In this document: piece after piece, positions 26,802-36,784 of the stretch
Layout of the letters: each line of letters opens with the position of its first letter
Position numbering within the stretch: the stretch's first letter is position 1
Source of the DNA: Clostridia bacterium
GTDB taxonomy: Bacteria > Bacillota > Clostridia > TANB77 > UBA1234
DNA: 64,000 nucleotides
Direction of reading: 5' to 3'
NCBI GenBank assembly: GCA_900765095.1
Contig: CAAFRB010000098.1
Span: 1 to 64,000 of the forward strand
The notes under the pieces: generated by a model
Database searches by the model: none
What the model saw: only the letters and a program-made list of their open reading frames with translations
What the model was told of the DNA's origin: nothing
Position numbers and translations under genes: made by a program

Positions 26802-27953
26802 ATGGTTACAAGATTCATTTTAAACGAAACATCTTATTTTGGAAAAGGTTCAAGAAGTGTTTTACCAGAAGAAATAAATAAAAGGGGATTTAAAAAAGTA
26901 TTATTGGTAAGTGACAAGTCATTAGTTGAAGCTGGTGTTACTAAAAACGTTATGGACGTGCTAGATTCTGCAGATATAAAGTATACATTGTATGATGAAG
27001 TGAAGCCAAATCCAACAATCAAAAATGTTATGGATGGTGTGAAAGCATGTAAAAAATGCAAAGCGGATGTAATTGTAGCAGTTGGTGGTGGCTCTAGCAT
27101 CGACACTGCAAAAGGAATCTCTATTGTGATGACAAATCCAGATAGAACTTTACAATCTTTGAATGGACTTTCAACTACAGTAAATAAAGGAATGCCTGTA
27201 ATAGCAATGCCTACAACGCATGGAACTGCAGCAGAGGTAACGATAAATTACGTAATCACAGATGAAGAAAAAGAAATTAAAATGGTATGTGTTGATCCAA
27301 ATGACATTCCAATACTTGCAATTATCGATGCTGATTTGATGGCAACTATGCCAAAATCAATTGCGGCTGCTACAGGTATGGACGCTTTGACTCACGCTAT
27401 TGAAGGATATATAACTAAAGCCCATAACACAATGTCGGATATGTTTCATCTTAGAGCAATCCAATTGATTTTTAAGTATTTACCAGCCGCTGTTAATGAG
27501 AAAAATGAAGAAGCAATTGAAATGATGGGACTTGCTCAATACATTGCCGGAATGGGATTCTCAAATGTTGGCTTAGGAATTGTTCACTCGATGGCGCACC
27601 AATTAGGAGCTGTTTATGATACACCTCATGGACTTGCAAACGCTATATTATTGCCAACTGTAATGAGATTTAATGGTGAAGTGTGTGCGGATAGATTTAG
27701 AGAAATTTTGATAAATATTGGAAGACCAGATGCCGCAAATCTAAACGATCAGGATGTTATTAATACATTTGTTTGGATGATTTCTGAATTATCAAAGAGT
27801 GTGGGAATAACTCAGACTGTGAAAGATACAGGTTGCAAAGAGGAAGACTTGGGATTGCTTGCTGACAAGGCAATGCAAGATCCATGTAAACCAGGAAATC
27901 CAAGAGAAGTTTCTAAAGAAGATTTTATAAACTTATATCGTGCTGCAATGTAG
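26802..27953 (+). CDS. Iron-containing alcohol dehydrogenase
   Basis: 383 residues from the ATG behind AAGGAGG; an in-frame TTG at 26718 with its own GGGGAGG would add 28 residues but is not conserved in character. NAD(P)-binding GGGSSIDTAKGI, the HGTAAEVT block, and the metal-binding region AATGMDALTHAIEGY and HSMAHQLGAVYDTPHGLAN with the His ligands. Fermentative alcohol or aldehyde reduction; substrate not defined. Single gene with its own terminator. Confidence 0.93.
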   Translation: MVTRFILNETSYFGKGSRSVLPEEINKRGFKKVLLVSDKSLVEAGVTKNVMDVLDSADIKYTLYDEVKPNPTIKNVMDGVKACKKCKADVIVAVGGGSSIDTAKGISIVMTNPDRTLQSLNGLSTTVNKGMPVIAMPTTHGTAAEVTINYVITDEEKEIKMVCVDPNDIPILAIIDADLMATMPKSIAAATGMDALTHAIEGYITKAHNTMSDMFHLRAIQLIFKYLPAAVNEKNEEAIEMMGLAQYIAGMGFSNVGLGIVHSMAHQLGAVYDTPHGLANAILLPTVMRFNGEVCADRFREILINIGRPDAANLNDQDVINTFVWMISELSKSVGITQTVKDTGCKEEDLGLLADKAMQDPCKPGNPREVSKEDFINLYRAAM

Positions 27954-28019
27954 TTAAGAAGAATTAAAAAATGATACATTGGCAAGAAAGATTGAAAGAA
28001 GATCTCTTGCATAAAAATT

Positions 28020-28105
28020 ATCCCTCGGTGGTGGTGCCGGGGGATTTTTTTCCTTATTAGGCTAAAAATTTTTGATGGTCGAAAGCATGAAAATCTGAAA
28101 TTTTC
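28020..28105 (+). terminator. Terminator of the alcohol dehydrogenase with a decayed element
   Basis: ATCCCTCGG / CCGGGGGAT stem and seven T (28020-28052). About 20 bases later GGTCGAAAGCATGAAAATCT and ATTTTCAGTTTTCTT match the right module of the dispersed element. Confidence 0.75.
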
Positions 28106-28112
28106 AGTTTTC

Positions 28113-28628
28113 TTAATTAATGTTATACTTTTTATCGAGATATGTACTTGTTTCTTCAAGGTTCTTGAATGAATCTTGACGTAGTAATTCGTAAACCACA
28201 ATGGCTACAGAATTAGATAAGTTTAGAGAGCGAAGATCTTTCCTCATTGGAATTCTTACTGCATTTTTAAGGTTATCTAATAGTAGCGTTTCTGGTAGTC
28301 CTTTTGTTTCTTTTCCAAATAAAATGAAGACTTCATCAAAATTAGAATAATCTACATCAGAATAGCATTTCTGGCCTTTTGTAGTCAAAAAGTACATATT
28401 GTTTTGTGATGGTGGATATTTTTCTAAAAAATCAGCAAGTGAAGAATGTTCTTCAATATCAACTTTATCCCAATAATCAAGACCAGCACGTTTTACCTGT
28501 TTTTCAGATATATCGAAGCCAAGTGGATGAACGAGATGCAATTTACATCCAGTTGCTGCACATGTTCTTGCGATATTTCCTGTATTTTGCGGTATTTCTG
28601 GTTCAACTAAAACGACATTTATTTTCAT
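28113..28628 (-). CDS. trmL: tRNA (cytidine/uridine34-2'-O)-methyltransferase TrmL
   Basis: 171 residues from the minus-strand ATG at 28628 (AAAGGA before it); further in-frame ATGs lie upstream. SPOUT-family motifs EPEIPQNTGNIARTC, LFGKETKGLPE and the knot IPMRKDLRSLNLSNSVAIVV. Methylates the wobble base of tRNA-Leu. Lone minus-strand gene, divergent from secG. Confidence 0.94.
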   Translation of the reverse strand: MKINVVLVEPEIPQNTGNIARTCAATGCKLHLVHPLGFDISEKQVKRAGLDYWDKVDIEEHSSLADFLEKYPPSQNNMYFLTTKGQKCYSDVDYSNFDEVFILFGKETKGLPETLLLDNLKNAVRIPMRKDLRSLNLSNSVAIVVYELLRQDSFKNLEETSTYLDKKYNIN

Positions 28629-28730
28629 ATTTTTCATTCCTTTCATGAAAGTCACTTCCAATAAGATAACATAAAATCGTGATGAAATCAATTGTTGAAA
28701 AATATTATATTCTTTTTAACTGACTAAATA

Positions 28731-28759
28731 TTGCCAAATACAAAAAAATGTGTTAAGAT
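28731..28759 (+). promoter_or_regulatory. Promoter of secG
   Basis: TTGCCA, 17 bases, TAAGAT, about 30 bases before the ATG at 28791. Confidence 0.55.
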
Positions 28760-28790
28760 ACTAGTTGTCGTATTAAGGGAGGAATTAATA

Positions 28791-29030
28791 ATGAAAACTT
28801 TAGAAAATATAGTGACTTTTATACAAGTTATAATTGGAATAATTGTTGTTGTCCTAGTTTTATTGCAACAAGGAAAAGATGATGGAAATATTATATCTGG
28901 TTCTAGTAACAGAGGCGGTTCTATGGGTTCAAGCAAAGAAACAAGACTTGCAAATTTAACTAAAATCATGGGTATTGCTTATATACTATTCACAATAGCA
29001 TCAGGTTCACTTATGCTAATTAATCGTTAA
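28791..29030 (+). CDS. secG: Preprotein translocase subunit SecG
   Basis: 79 residues behind AAGGGAGG. Two membrane helices (about 5-27 and 56-76) joined by the SecG loop VLLQQGKDDGN and a Gly/Ser-rich GSSNRGGSMGSSKET. Part of the SecYEG channel. Confidence 0.93.
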   Translation: MKTLENIVTFIQVIIGIIVVVLVLLQQGKDDGNIISGSSNRGGSMGSSKETRLANLTKIMGIAYILFTIASGSLMLINR

Positions 29031-29110
29031 TTTTAATTCGACACGATTGATTAGTTGATTTATGAATGCTAGAAGTGTTGATTTAATTGACTTATAAGTG
29101 CCAAATATCT

Positions 29111-29144
29111 GAAGGCAGAAAACGTTGTTTCCTGCCTTTTTGTC
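29111..29144 (+). terminator. Terminator of secG
   Basis: AGGCAG-AAAAC / GTTTC-CTGCCT stem with TTTTTG after it. Confidence 0.75.
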
Positions 29145-29153
29145 GTTGTATTC

Positions 29154-29321
29154 TTATATAAAACTTTGGTAAATTCCTAAAAACATGCTTAACGTCCCGA
29201 GCACGTATATTACAATTCCCGATAATATATTTTTATTCTTGAATTCCCAGTTCCCATAAGGAAGAGAATATAGTCCAGACAATACACTTAGGAACGCTAT
29301 TAATGTAGTATACGAAAACAT
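29154..29321 (-). CDS. Small two-helix membrane protein at the end of the ger operon
   Basis: 55 residues, too short for most gene finders. Minus-strand ATG at 29321 with GGAAG nine bases upstream; TAA at 29154-29156. Two hydrophobic segments (residues 4-18 and 31-52) separated by YGNWEFKNKN. Starts 15 bases after the gerC-like gene ends, so it is probably the fourth gene of the germinant-receptor operon. Function unknown. Confidence 0.6.
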   Translation of the reverse strand: MFSYTTLIAFLSVLSGLYSLPYGNWEFKNKNILSGIVIYVLGTLSMFLGIYQSFI

Positions 29322-29336
29322 ATTAACACACTTCCT

Positions 29337-30539
29337 TTAACTCTTATTTGGTAACTTATGAAAAATTATTCTGGAAATATCTAAGCTCACATGGACATTT
29401 ACGTTAAATTCCGAATTTTTAAATATGTCTTGCCAACCCATATCTTCAAACTCTTTCCATGTTAGGCATTTTGCTTTTGCAAATTTACCAAATCCCACAA
29501 TATCACTATCTAGTTTTTTGATTTCATCTAGATATTCGTAAATGCTAGAAGTCAGTTTTTCTTTGATGGCTTGATTCAAGCCAGATTTGTTTTTGGCATT
29601 AAGATAATCCGTTGTGCCATTACTTGCTTCCAGGTGTGCATTTACGAAGACATCCACATTTATTTTCGGGACATTATTTTCGACTGTTACGTCAATTTTA
29701 GTTGGTTTGTACTGTCTGATTGTGGCTGTTGCAATTGATTTTTTATCCTCTGGATCTAATACTGTTACATTTCCTTTTTTTAATGCGTTCGTTAAAAGCA
29801 AGTGTGCATCTGTTATTTTAGGAGCTATTTCACCAACCATAGTACCAGCTTTGAATACGGCTAGTCCTTTGAATACAGCGTTATCTTCTTCTTTTCCAGA
29901 ATCAGAAGTCTGTTCTGCTGAAATTTCTCCAATTATTGTTGAGGCTTCTCTGTCCATAGATTGGGCATTAGCGTAAAAGCTAATTAACTCAGAGCCTATT
30001 GTTTCGTCTGTGTAATTGTAAGAGCTTAAGCTTAGGCTATAGTACCTTGAAGGATTTGCTTCTAGGACTGGCGTTATTTTATCGAAAAATTCTGATGCTT
30101 TACCTCTACATATTACTACTGGTGTTTTGGGTCTTATATCAGTTTCACTTAATAAACCGTTTATATGACCACTTAAGCCTTTTTTAGCAATTTCTTCTGA
30201 ATATAGAATTACGTTTATATGAGAAAGATTTATTTCCTTACTTGTCATCGTGTTTACGATTGAATTTCCCATAAATAGAGAAGAGGCTGAAACTGTGTAT
30301 GTTGTGAATGTTTCTTTTCCAGATTCACTATTTTCACCAGCTATTTTTACTGGAATTACTATTTGGTAGGTTATATTTAAGTTTTCGCCTTCACTATCGT
30401 CATCTTCAACGTTAGTGTTTTCACCAATGTCAAGCCCTATTCCTATTACATAAGCAAAATTATCTAACTCTGCCTTATCGTAGCAACCAGTTAGTAAAAA
30501 GCACAAGATTATAAGAAAGAATATTCTATACGTTTTCAT
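29337..30539 (-). CDS. Ger(x)C-family spore germination lipoprotein
   Basis: 400 residues from the ATG at 30539 behind AGGAAGG. Lipoprotein signal peptide with lipobox LLTGC and the family opening CYDKAELDNFAYVIGIGLD. C subunit of a GerA-type germinant receptor, anchored in the spore inner membrane. It overlaps the end of the gerB-like gene by 14 bases. Confidence 0.93.
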   Translation of the reverse strand: MKTYRIFFLIILCFLLTGCYDKAELDNFAYVIGIGLDIGENTNVEDDDSEGENLNITYQIVIPVKIAGENSESGKETFTTYTVSASSLFMGNSIVNTMTSKEINLSHINVILYSEEIAKKGLSGHINGLLSETDIRPKTPVVICRGKASEFFDKITPVLEANPSRYYSLSLSSYNYTDETIGSELISFYANAQSMDREASTIIGEISAEQTSDSGKEEDNAVFKGLAVFKAGTMVGEIAPKITDAHLLLTNALKKGNVTVLDPEDKKSIATATIRQYKPTKIDVTVENNVPKINVDVFVNAHLEASNGTTDYLNAKNKSGLNQAIKEKLTSSIYEYLDEIKKLDSDIVGFGKFAKAKCLTWKEFEDMGWQDIFKNSEFNVNVHVSLDISRIIFHKLPNKS

Positions 30540-31620
30540 TTTTCCTTCCTTTCTTTTCCTTAACATTTGCAACTATTAAAATTGCTAGAGGAAAAATGAA
30601 TAGCAAGAATGGTGTTATATATATAAAAAGTATATTTCTCATATTTATTACTTGCATATATGACGAAAGCATTAGACTTATAGATAATATTATTATAAGC
30701 ACGGGAGATATAAGCCTTTTATAATATTCTATATTGAATACTTTTTTTAGTATATTTATTATGAATAATACTGCAATAGTGAGATATATAAACGTTGCTA
30801 CTAGCCATATTAGTACGAATATTGATTCTACACGTTGTATGAATCTGCCATAAGATATTAGTCTTGTTATTTCGTACAAAGGAAAGTAATTCTCTGTGAC
30901 TGTAGGATAAGGTATTATCCCTAGTAGCAAAAAGAAAGATATGATTATAAAGAAAGATACTAGTCCAAATGCTTTGCCTATAGTTTTATTTAAGTTCTTT
31001 AAATTTGGTGCAATTAATGAAAATACAGCCAAACTTTCATATCTTCCAAAACGAGTAGCACCATTTAGAAATATTTTTTCTATTCCATTGCCAAATACGG
31101 GTGTAAAGTTCATTATATCTATATTATCAAGTAGTGAAAGAAGCATTGCTACAAATCCTAATATTATAATCGGTGTAACAAGGGCACTAACACGAAAAAC
31201 ACCCTTTATACCCGAAAGTGCACCTAAAAATACAGCAATAATGAATAATAAAGAAATATATGCTGGCGGTGCGTCGCTAAACAGTATGTTTCTCATATTC
31301 TCGTTGAACTCGCTTAGAGTAAATATAGATACGCTAAAAAGATATCCGATTATTAGCAGTGCTACTACATATTTTAAAAAATTGCCACCCACCATTTCGG
31401 ATATATCAATGATGTCTTTATCTTTAAACTTAGAGTATAATTTAAAGTATAGTAGTAAAAATAACCCCATAATTATAGTCATATATACTACTTGAAGGAA
31501 TGTACCAGTTCCAAATTCTTCACAGGCAAACGTTGGAAGAGTTAGAATAAGAGGTATAATAGAGACACAGCCAAGAGTTGATATAGCCTGCCAGCTACTT
31601 AATGTACCATTTACAATCAA
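30526..31620 (-). CDS. GerAB/ArcD/ProY-family spore germination transporter subunit
   Basis: 364 residues with a TTG start behind AAAGGAG. About ten hydrophobic segments, starting with SSWQAISTLGCVSIIPLILT, as in GerAB/GerKB proteins of the amino-acid permease superfamily. B subunit of the receptor, presumed to bind the germinant. No frame break. Confidence 0.92.
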   Translation of the reverse strand: MIVNGTLSSWQAISTLGCVSIIPLILTLPTFACEEFGTGTFLQVVYMTIIMGLFLLLYFKLYSKFKDKDIIDISEMVGGNFLKYVVALLIIGYLFSVSIFTLSEFNENMRNILFSDAPPAYISLLFIIAVFLGALSGIKGVFRVSALVTPIIILGFVAMLLSLLDNIDIMNFTPVFGNGIEKIFLNGATRFGRYESLAVFSLIAPNLKNLNKTIGKAFGLVSFFIIISFFLLLGIIPYPTVTENYFPLYEITRLISYGRFIQRVESIFVLIWLVATFIYLTIAVLFIINILKKVFNIEYYKRLISPVLIIILSISLMLSSYMQVINMRNILFIYITPFLLFIFPLAILIVANVKEKKGRKNENV

Positions 31621-31635
31621 AGCAAAAACTCCTTT

Positions 31636-33247
31636 CTAAATCCATTTTCTCGAAATTTTAGGTTCTGTGCGCTTTTTCTTTGGCTTTAAGAAAACGGGGC
31701 GATATTCTTTTTTCCATATTGGAGAGGAGAATAAATCGTCTTTCAATGCGCCTTTTCTTAGTGGTGAAATAGGGGTTAGATAAGAAACACCAAATGAAGT
31801 CACACTGCATAAAGCACAAAGATGTACAAATACTCCCATTGCAATTCCAAAGAATCCTGCAAAACCTCCTAAAAAGATATAAACAAATCGCATTATTCTA
31901 AAACCATAGCTTAAAGAAAAGTTTGCTATACTAAAAGTGCTTATTCCAGTTAAGGCAACTACGATTATTAATATAGGGCTAACAACATTAGCACTAACGA
32001 TTGCTTGACCTAATATTAAGGTACCGACTATACCGAGTGTTGGTCCAACTGGAGCTGGTGTTCTAATGCTAGCTTCTCGTATTATTTCAAAAGCAATTTC
32101 CATAATCAAAAGTTCAATCATCATAGAAAAAGGAACTTTTTCTCTTGTGCCGTTCTATGGTAAATAGCAAGTCTGTTGGAATCATTTCTTGGTGAAAATT
32201 ACAAATTGCTATATAAAGTCCAGGCAAAAAGATAGAGAAGAATATTGCGGGAAATCTAAATAGTCTTATTAAAAGTGAGTAAGGAAATCTAATATATGAA
32301 TCTTCAGATGAGTGTGTGAAATCTGAAAATACTGCAGGTACAACCAGTACATTGCTACTACCTTCAACAATAATAGCCACCCTGCCTTCCATTAGGTGTG
32401 ATGCCACCTTGTCGGGGCGTTCTGTACTCAATATTAGGGGATCTATTAGATAAGTTTTATCTTCAATTAATTGCATCAGTTCGCCACTATCTAGTAAATA
32501 ATCTATATCTATAGAATTAATTCTGCGTTTTACTTCGTTTATAATAGATTCATTTGTGATTGTTGAAATATAGGCCACTGCGCATTTCGTTTTGCTTTGA
32601 CTTCCGACTTCAAGTGTTTCGAAAATCAAATTTTCATCTTTCACAAATTTTCGTATTAATGCCGTGTTAGTTCTAAAACTTTCTATAAAAGCCTCCGAGG
32701 GTCCATCTATATTCATTTCGTTTTCTGCTTTTGAAACACTTCTAGAAGGCGGTTTTTTTACATCACATATTATAGCAATATTAAGTGTGTCAACGAGCAA
32801 AGCAGCATCACCATGCAATACACTTGTCACTAAATCATCATACTTTTCTGCAAATGTAACTTGTGATTCAGATAACATTTCGCCAGATATGATATCTTTT
32901 ATATTCAGTACATTCTTTTGCTTTAAAACGCTATTTTGTTCGTTTGACGAATTGTATTTTTTCATGAGTTGTTTTATTAGATGACCATTTATCAAGTTTG
33001 AATCAACCATGCCGTCGTAAAATATTAGTAGAGCATTATATTTGTTTTCATTTATATTGATATCAAAGTATCTAAATTGAATGTCGTTAGAAATAGGGTA
33101 ATGAAATATCTTTTGCAGGAATTCAACATTTTCTTTGAGCGCACTATTTATATCTTTTTCTTTACTTAATGTGGGGGTGAAAGTATCATCACTTATTCTA
33201 AAATCATTTTTTGGTTTAGAGGGCTTGAATTTAAAAAAGTTTTTCAT
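31636..33247 (-). CDS. GerA-family spore germination receptor subunit, read through a +1 shift at CGG 32152-32150
   Basis: 536 residues with the shift. N-terminal soluble domain, then membrane helices. Zero-frame reading ends at 32114 just after FTIERHKRKSS. Skipping the C at 32152 gives FTIEGTREKVPFSMMIELL and the conserved LIMEIAFEIIREASIRTPAP, then the last helices and a basic tail. The restored junction fits the conserved loop of the family (charged residues, V-P-F, E, then the REAS block). The ATG at 33247 has GGAG before it. First gene of gerA-gerB-gerC-small protein on the minus strand. Confidence 0.9.
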
Positions 33248-33395
33248 AATCAATCTCCATTCTTTTAAAGTATTTTGTGTAAATTTATAAAAAAAATACA
33301 TATATAGTTTATTTTGCACATTATTCAAATTTCTTGACAATGGTGCATATTTGATAGATAATCTACTATAGAGAAAAATTTTTAGGAGGTTTGTT

Positions 33396-33731
33396 ATGAA
33401 TCCATACGATAAAGTACATGAATTAGTAGACGCTATAAAAGAAAGCAATGAAGTTAAGGAATACTTAGCTTTAAAGGAAGAGTTATTTAAAGATGAAAAT
33501 AATAAGAAAATGATAAAAGAGTTTAGAGATAAACAAGTGGAAGTTCAAAGCCTACTTATGCAAGGTAAAGAAGCCGAAAAAGAAAAAATCGAAAAACTTC
33601 AATCTTTGTATGCAATATTAGCATCTAACGTGAAAATAAAAGAATTCTTTGATAAAGAAGTGGCTTTTGATGTAATGCTTTCAGATGTTTACAAAATTAT
33701 TGGTGAAGCATTAAAAGACATTATAGAATAA
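33396..33731 (+). CDS. YlbF/YmcA-family protein
   Basis: 111 residues behind AGGAGG. All-helical protein with the family pattern YDKVHELVDAIKESNEVKEY and ENNKKMIKEFRDKQVEVQ. Relatives in Bacillus act in a complex that tunes mRNA decay and development. Divergent from the ger operon. Confidence 0.88.
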   Translation: MNPYDKVHELVDAIKESNEVKEYLALKEELFKDENNKKMIKEFRDKQVEVQSLLMQGKEAEKEKIEKLQSLYAILASNVKIKEFFDKEVAFDVMLSDVYKIIGEALKDIIE

Positions 33732-33764
33732 GGTAGATGTGATGAAAAGTACGTAGGAGGAAAT

Positions 33765-35039
33765 ATGAAAATACTTGTAAAAAATGGACATGTTGTATCA
33801 ATGGTATCAAATATAAAGAAGGCTGATATATTGATAGAAGATGATAGAATTAAGAGAATTGGTTTTATTGATTGCGAAGCAGATAAAGTAATAGATGCTA
33901 CAAATAAAATTGTTATGCCTGGACTTATAAATGCGCATACACATGTTGGAATGTCACTTTTTAGAGGAGCAGCAGATGAAGAGGAACTTATGACTTGGCT
34001 TTCAAAGAGTATATGGCCTGTGGAAGACAAAATGACTGCCGGAGATGTTTATTCAGCATCTTTACTTTCAGCAATAGAGATGATTAAGAGTGGAACTACG
34101 ACCTTTAACGATCAATATTTCTTTGAAGATGAAACAGCAAAAGTAGCAGATATGCTTGGATTAAGAGCAATTCTTTCACGTTGCATAATAGGAGATGGAG
34201 AAGTTGCATTAAAGAGAATTGCGGAGGCGGAAGAGTTTTACAATAATTGGCACAACAAAGCTGATGGTAGAATTAAAGTCTGTGTTGGTCTGCACGCTCC
34301 ATATACATGTCCTCCTGATACAATTAGAAGAGGTATTGAACTTGCAGATAGATTAGGCACACCAATACATATACACTACTTAGAAACAAAAGATGAAGTA
34401 AAGCAAATGAGGGATATGTATAACATGACTTCTACAGAATATTTAAAGAAGGCGGGAATGTTTAATTATCACGTGATGTTAGCACACGGTGTGCATGTAG
34501 ATAACGAATCACTTGAAGTTTTAAAAGGCATAAGCGGAGGAATAGTACATAACCCTATATCGAACCAAAAACTTGGCAGTGGAATTGCTGATGTGAAAAG
34601 ACTTAGAGAGAACGGAATCAATGTAGCATTGGGAACAGATGGGCAAGGTAGCACAAATACATTGGATATGTTTGAAGAAATAAAGAGTGCAACATATTTA
34701 CAAAAAGTTACGTATAATAGTGCAAAAGCATTATCAGGAGAAGACGTTATCAAAATGGCAACAATTGAAGGTGCTAGAGTACTTGGAATAGATAGTGAAG
34801 TTGGTTCATTAGAAGAGGGAAAGAAAGCAGATATAATAATAATTGACACCAACAAGCCACACTTATGTCCAATGCACAATATTTATTCATTACTTGCATA
34901 CTCTGCAAATGGCGCAGATGTTGAAACATCTATTATAAACGGAAAAATAGTAATGGAAAATAGGCAGGTGCTAAATGTTGATGAAAATGAAGTCATGAGA
35001 GATTGCAGAAGAATTACGGAAAATTTGTTTAGAATGTAG
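33765..35039 (+). CDS. Amidohydrolase of the 5'-methylthioadenosine/S-adenosylhomocysteine deaminase type
   Basis: 424 residues. Metal-binding NAHTHVGMSLFRG, substrate-binding region LMTWLSKSIWPVEDKM, HYLETKDE, LAHGVHVD, and the late GTDGQGSTNTLDMFEEI. This block set is typical of MtaD/SAH deaminases of the ATZ/TRZ group. The GSLEEGKKADIIIID motif closes the composite beta domain. Confidence 0.9.
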   Translation: MKILVKNGHVVSMVSNIKKADILIEDDRIKRIGFIDCEADKVIDATNKIVMPGLINAHTHVGMSLFRGAADEEELMTWLSKSIWPVEDKMTAGDVYSASLLSAIEMIKSGTTTFNDQYFFEDETAKVADMLGLRAILSRCIIGDGEVALKRIAEAEEFYNNWHNKADGRIKVCVGLHAPYTCPPDTIRRGIELADRLGTPIHIHYLETKDEVKQMRDMYNMTSTEYLKKAGMFNYHVMLAHGVHVDNESLEVLKGISGGIVHNPISNQKLGSGIADVKRLRENGINVALGTDGQGSTNTLDMFEEIKSATYLQKVTYNSAKALSGEDVIKMATIEGARVLGIDSEVGSLEEGKKADIIIIDTNKPHLCPMHNIYSLLAYSANGADVETSIINGKIVMENRQVLNVDENEVMRDCRRITENLFRM

Positions 35040-35070
35040 GATATCATAAATGCTAAAGGGGGGAGTATAG

Positions 35071-36759
35071 ATGATAAAGAAATGGGAGTGTAATAAAATT
35101 GATGAGGAGAAAGTAAATGAATTCTCAAAGAAGAATAATGTGTCACGTTTGTTATCAAAGGTAATGCTTAGCCGTGGATTTACAGATGATGCAGAGGTTC
35201 AAAAGTTTTTACACCCAAAACTTGATGAATTATATGATCCTTTCCTTATAAATGATATGGATATTGCAGTAAATAGGATAATGGAAGCTTGCGAGAGAAA
35301 AGAAAAAGTGACTATATACGGCGATTACGATGTTGATGGGATAACAAGTATAGCTGTTTTAAAAAGCTTTTTACTTGAGCAAGGAATGAATGTTGATCAC
35401 TATTTGCCAAGTAGGTTAGAAGAGGGATATGGACTAAATAATGATGCAATAAAGAAAATATATGAACAGGGGACAAAGCTATTAATAACAGTCGATTGCG
35501 GAATATCTGCATTTAACGAAATTGAGTATGCAAATGAACTTGGAATTGAAGTTATAGTAACGGACCATCATGAATGTCCTGAAAAGTTGCCAAACGCACT
35601 AGCTGTGCTTGATCCAAAAAGAGAAGACAGTACATATCCATTCTCTTCACTTGCAGGAGTGGGAGTTTCGTTTAAACTTATACAAGCGATATCTTATAAA
35701 TTAAATTTAGACAGAAAAAAATATTTAAAATATTTAGATATAGTTTGTTTAGGCACAGTGGCAGACATAGTTCCACTTCTTGATGAAAATAGAATAATAG
35801 TTAATTACGGATTGATTCTTATGAGGCAAACGAGAAAAGTCGGATTGCAAGAGCTAATAGTAGCTTCAGGATACAGCAAGATTGATTCAACATCGATTTC
35901 TTTTGGATTAGCACCAAGACTTAACGCATGCGGAAGAATGGGAAAAGCTGATTTAGCTCTAGAACTGATTCTTACGACAGATAGGGAAGAAGCACGTAAA
36001 ATAGCGTTGGAATTGAATGAAATAAACAAAGAACGACAAGAGGTTGAAAAAAGGATAATAAGCGAAGCTATTGAAACAATAGAGCGTGATAAGCTATATG
36101 AAAATGGAATAATCGTTGTAAATAACGAGAATTGGCATCATGGAGTAATTGGTATTGTTGCTTCAAAAATAACCGAAACTTATTATAAGCCTAGCATATT
36201 GATATGTATGGAGAATGGCAAGGGAAAAGGCTCTGGTAGAAGCATAGAAGGCTTTGACTTACATGGTGCACTTTCAAAATGTGATGACTTATTAGATAAA
36301 TTCGGTGGACATGAGATGGCGATTGGACTTTCAATCGACGAGAGTAATTTAAACGATCTAAAAAAACGTTTGTTTGAGATTGCAAAGGAAAGCGATATAG
36401 AAGAGATGCAACCAGTTATAAAAATAGATGCAGAGGTTACCTCGGATGATGTTTCTTTTGAAACGATAAAAGAATTAGAAGCACTTGAGCCATTCGGCGA
36501 AGCAAACCCATCACCTGTTTTCATGTATCGCAATTTGAAAGTAGATAGTGTAAGAGCTTTATCGAACGCAAAACATTTGAGATTAGTTCTTAAAGACAAT
36601 AATTTTAGATATGATGCGATTGCATTTAATATGGGAGAAAAAAGGCATAGTATTGATATTGGAAATAGGGTGGATATTGCACATTCACTTGAAATAAATC
36701 ATTTCAACAATATGGATAAAATTCAATTCAATCTGAAAGATATAAAAAAGAGTTTGTAG
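35071..36759 (+). CDS. recJ: Single-stranded-DNA-specific exonuclease RecJ
   Basis: 562 residues. DHH phosphoesterase motifs TIYGDYDVDGITS and VTDHHECPE, later PRLNACGRMG, and the DHHA1 part GKGSGRSIEGFDLHGAL and FGGHEMAIGLS. Directly upstream of relA, a usual order in Clostridia. Confidence 0.95.
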   Translation: MIKKWECNKIDEEKVNEFSKKNNVSRLLSKVMLSRGFTDDAEVQKFLHPKLDELYDPFLINDMDIAVNRIMEACERKEKVTIYGDYDVDGITSIAVLKSFLLEQGMNVDHYLPSRLEEGYGLNNDAIKKIYEQGTKLLITVDCGISAFNEIEYANELGIEVIVTDHHECPEKLPNALAVLDPKREDSTYPFSSLAGVGVSFKLIQAISYKLNLDRKKYLKYLDIVCLGTVADIVPLLDENRIIVNYGLILMRQTRKVGLQELIVASGYSKIDSTSISFGLAPRLNACGRMGKADLALELILTTDREEARKIALELNEINKERQEVEKRIISEAIETIERDKLYENGIIVVNNENWHHGVIGIVASKITETYYKPSILICMENGKGKGSGRSIEGFDLHGALSKCDDLLDKFGGHEMAIGLSIDESNLNDLKKRLFEIAKESDIEEMQPVIKIDAEVTSDDVSFETIKELEALEPFGEANPSPVFMYRNLKVDSVRALSNAKHLRLVLKDNNFRYDAIAFNMGEKRHSIDIGNRVDIAHSLEINHFNNMDKIQFNLKDIKKSL

Positions 36760-36784
36760 ACTTTTAAGGAAAGGATGATGATAT

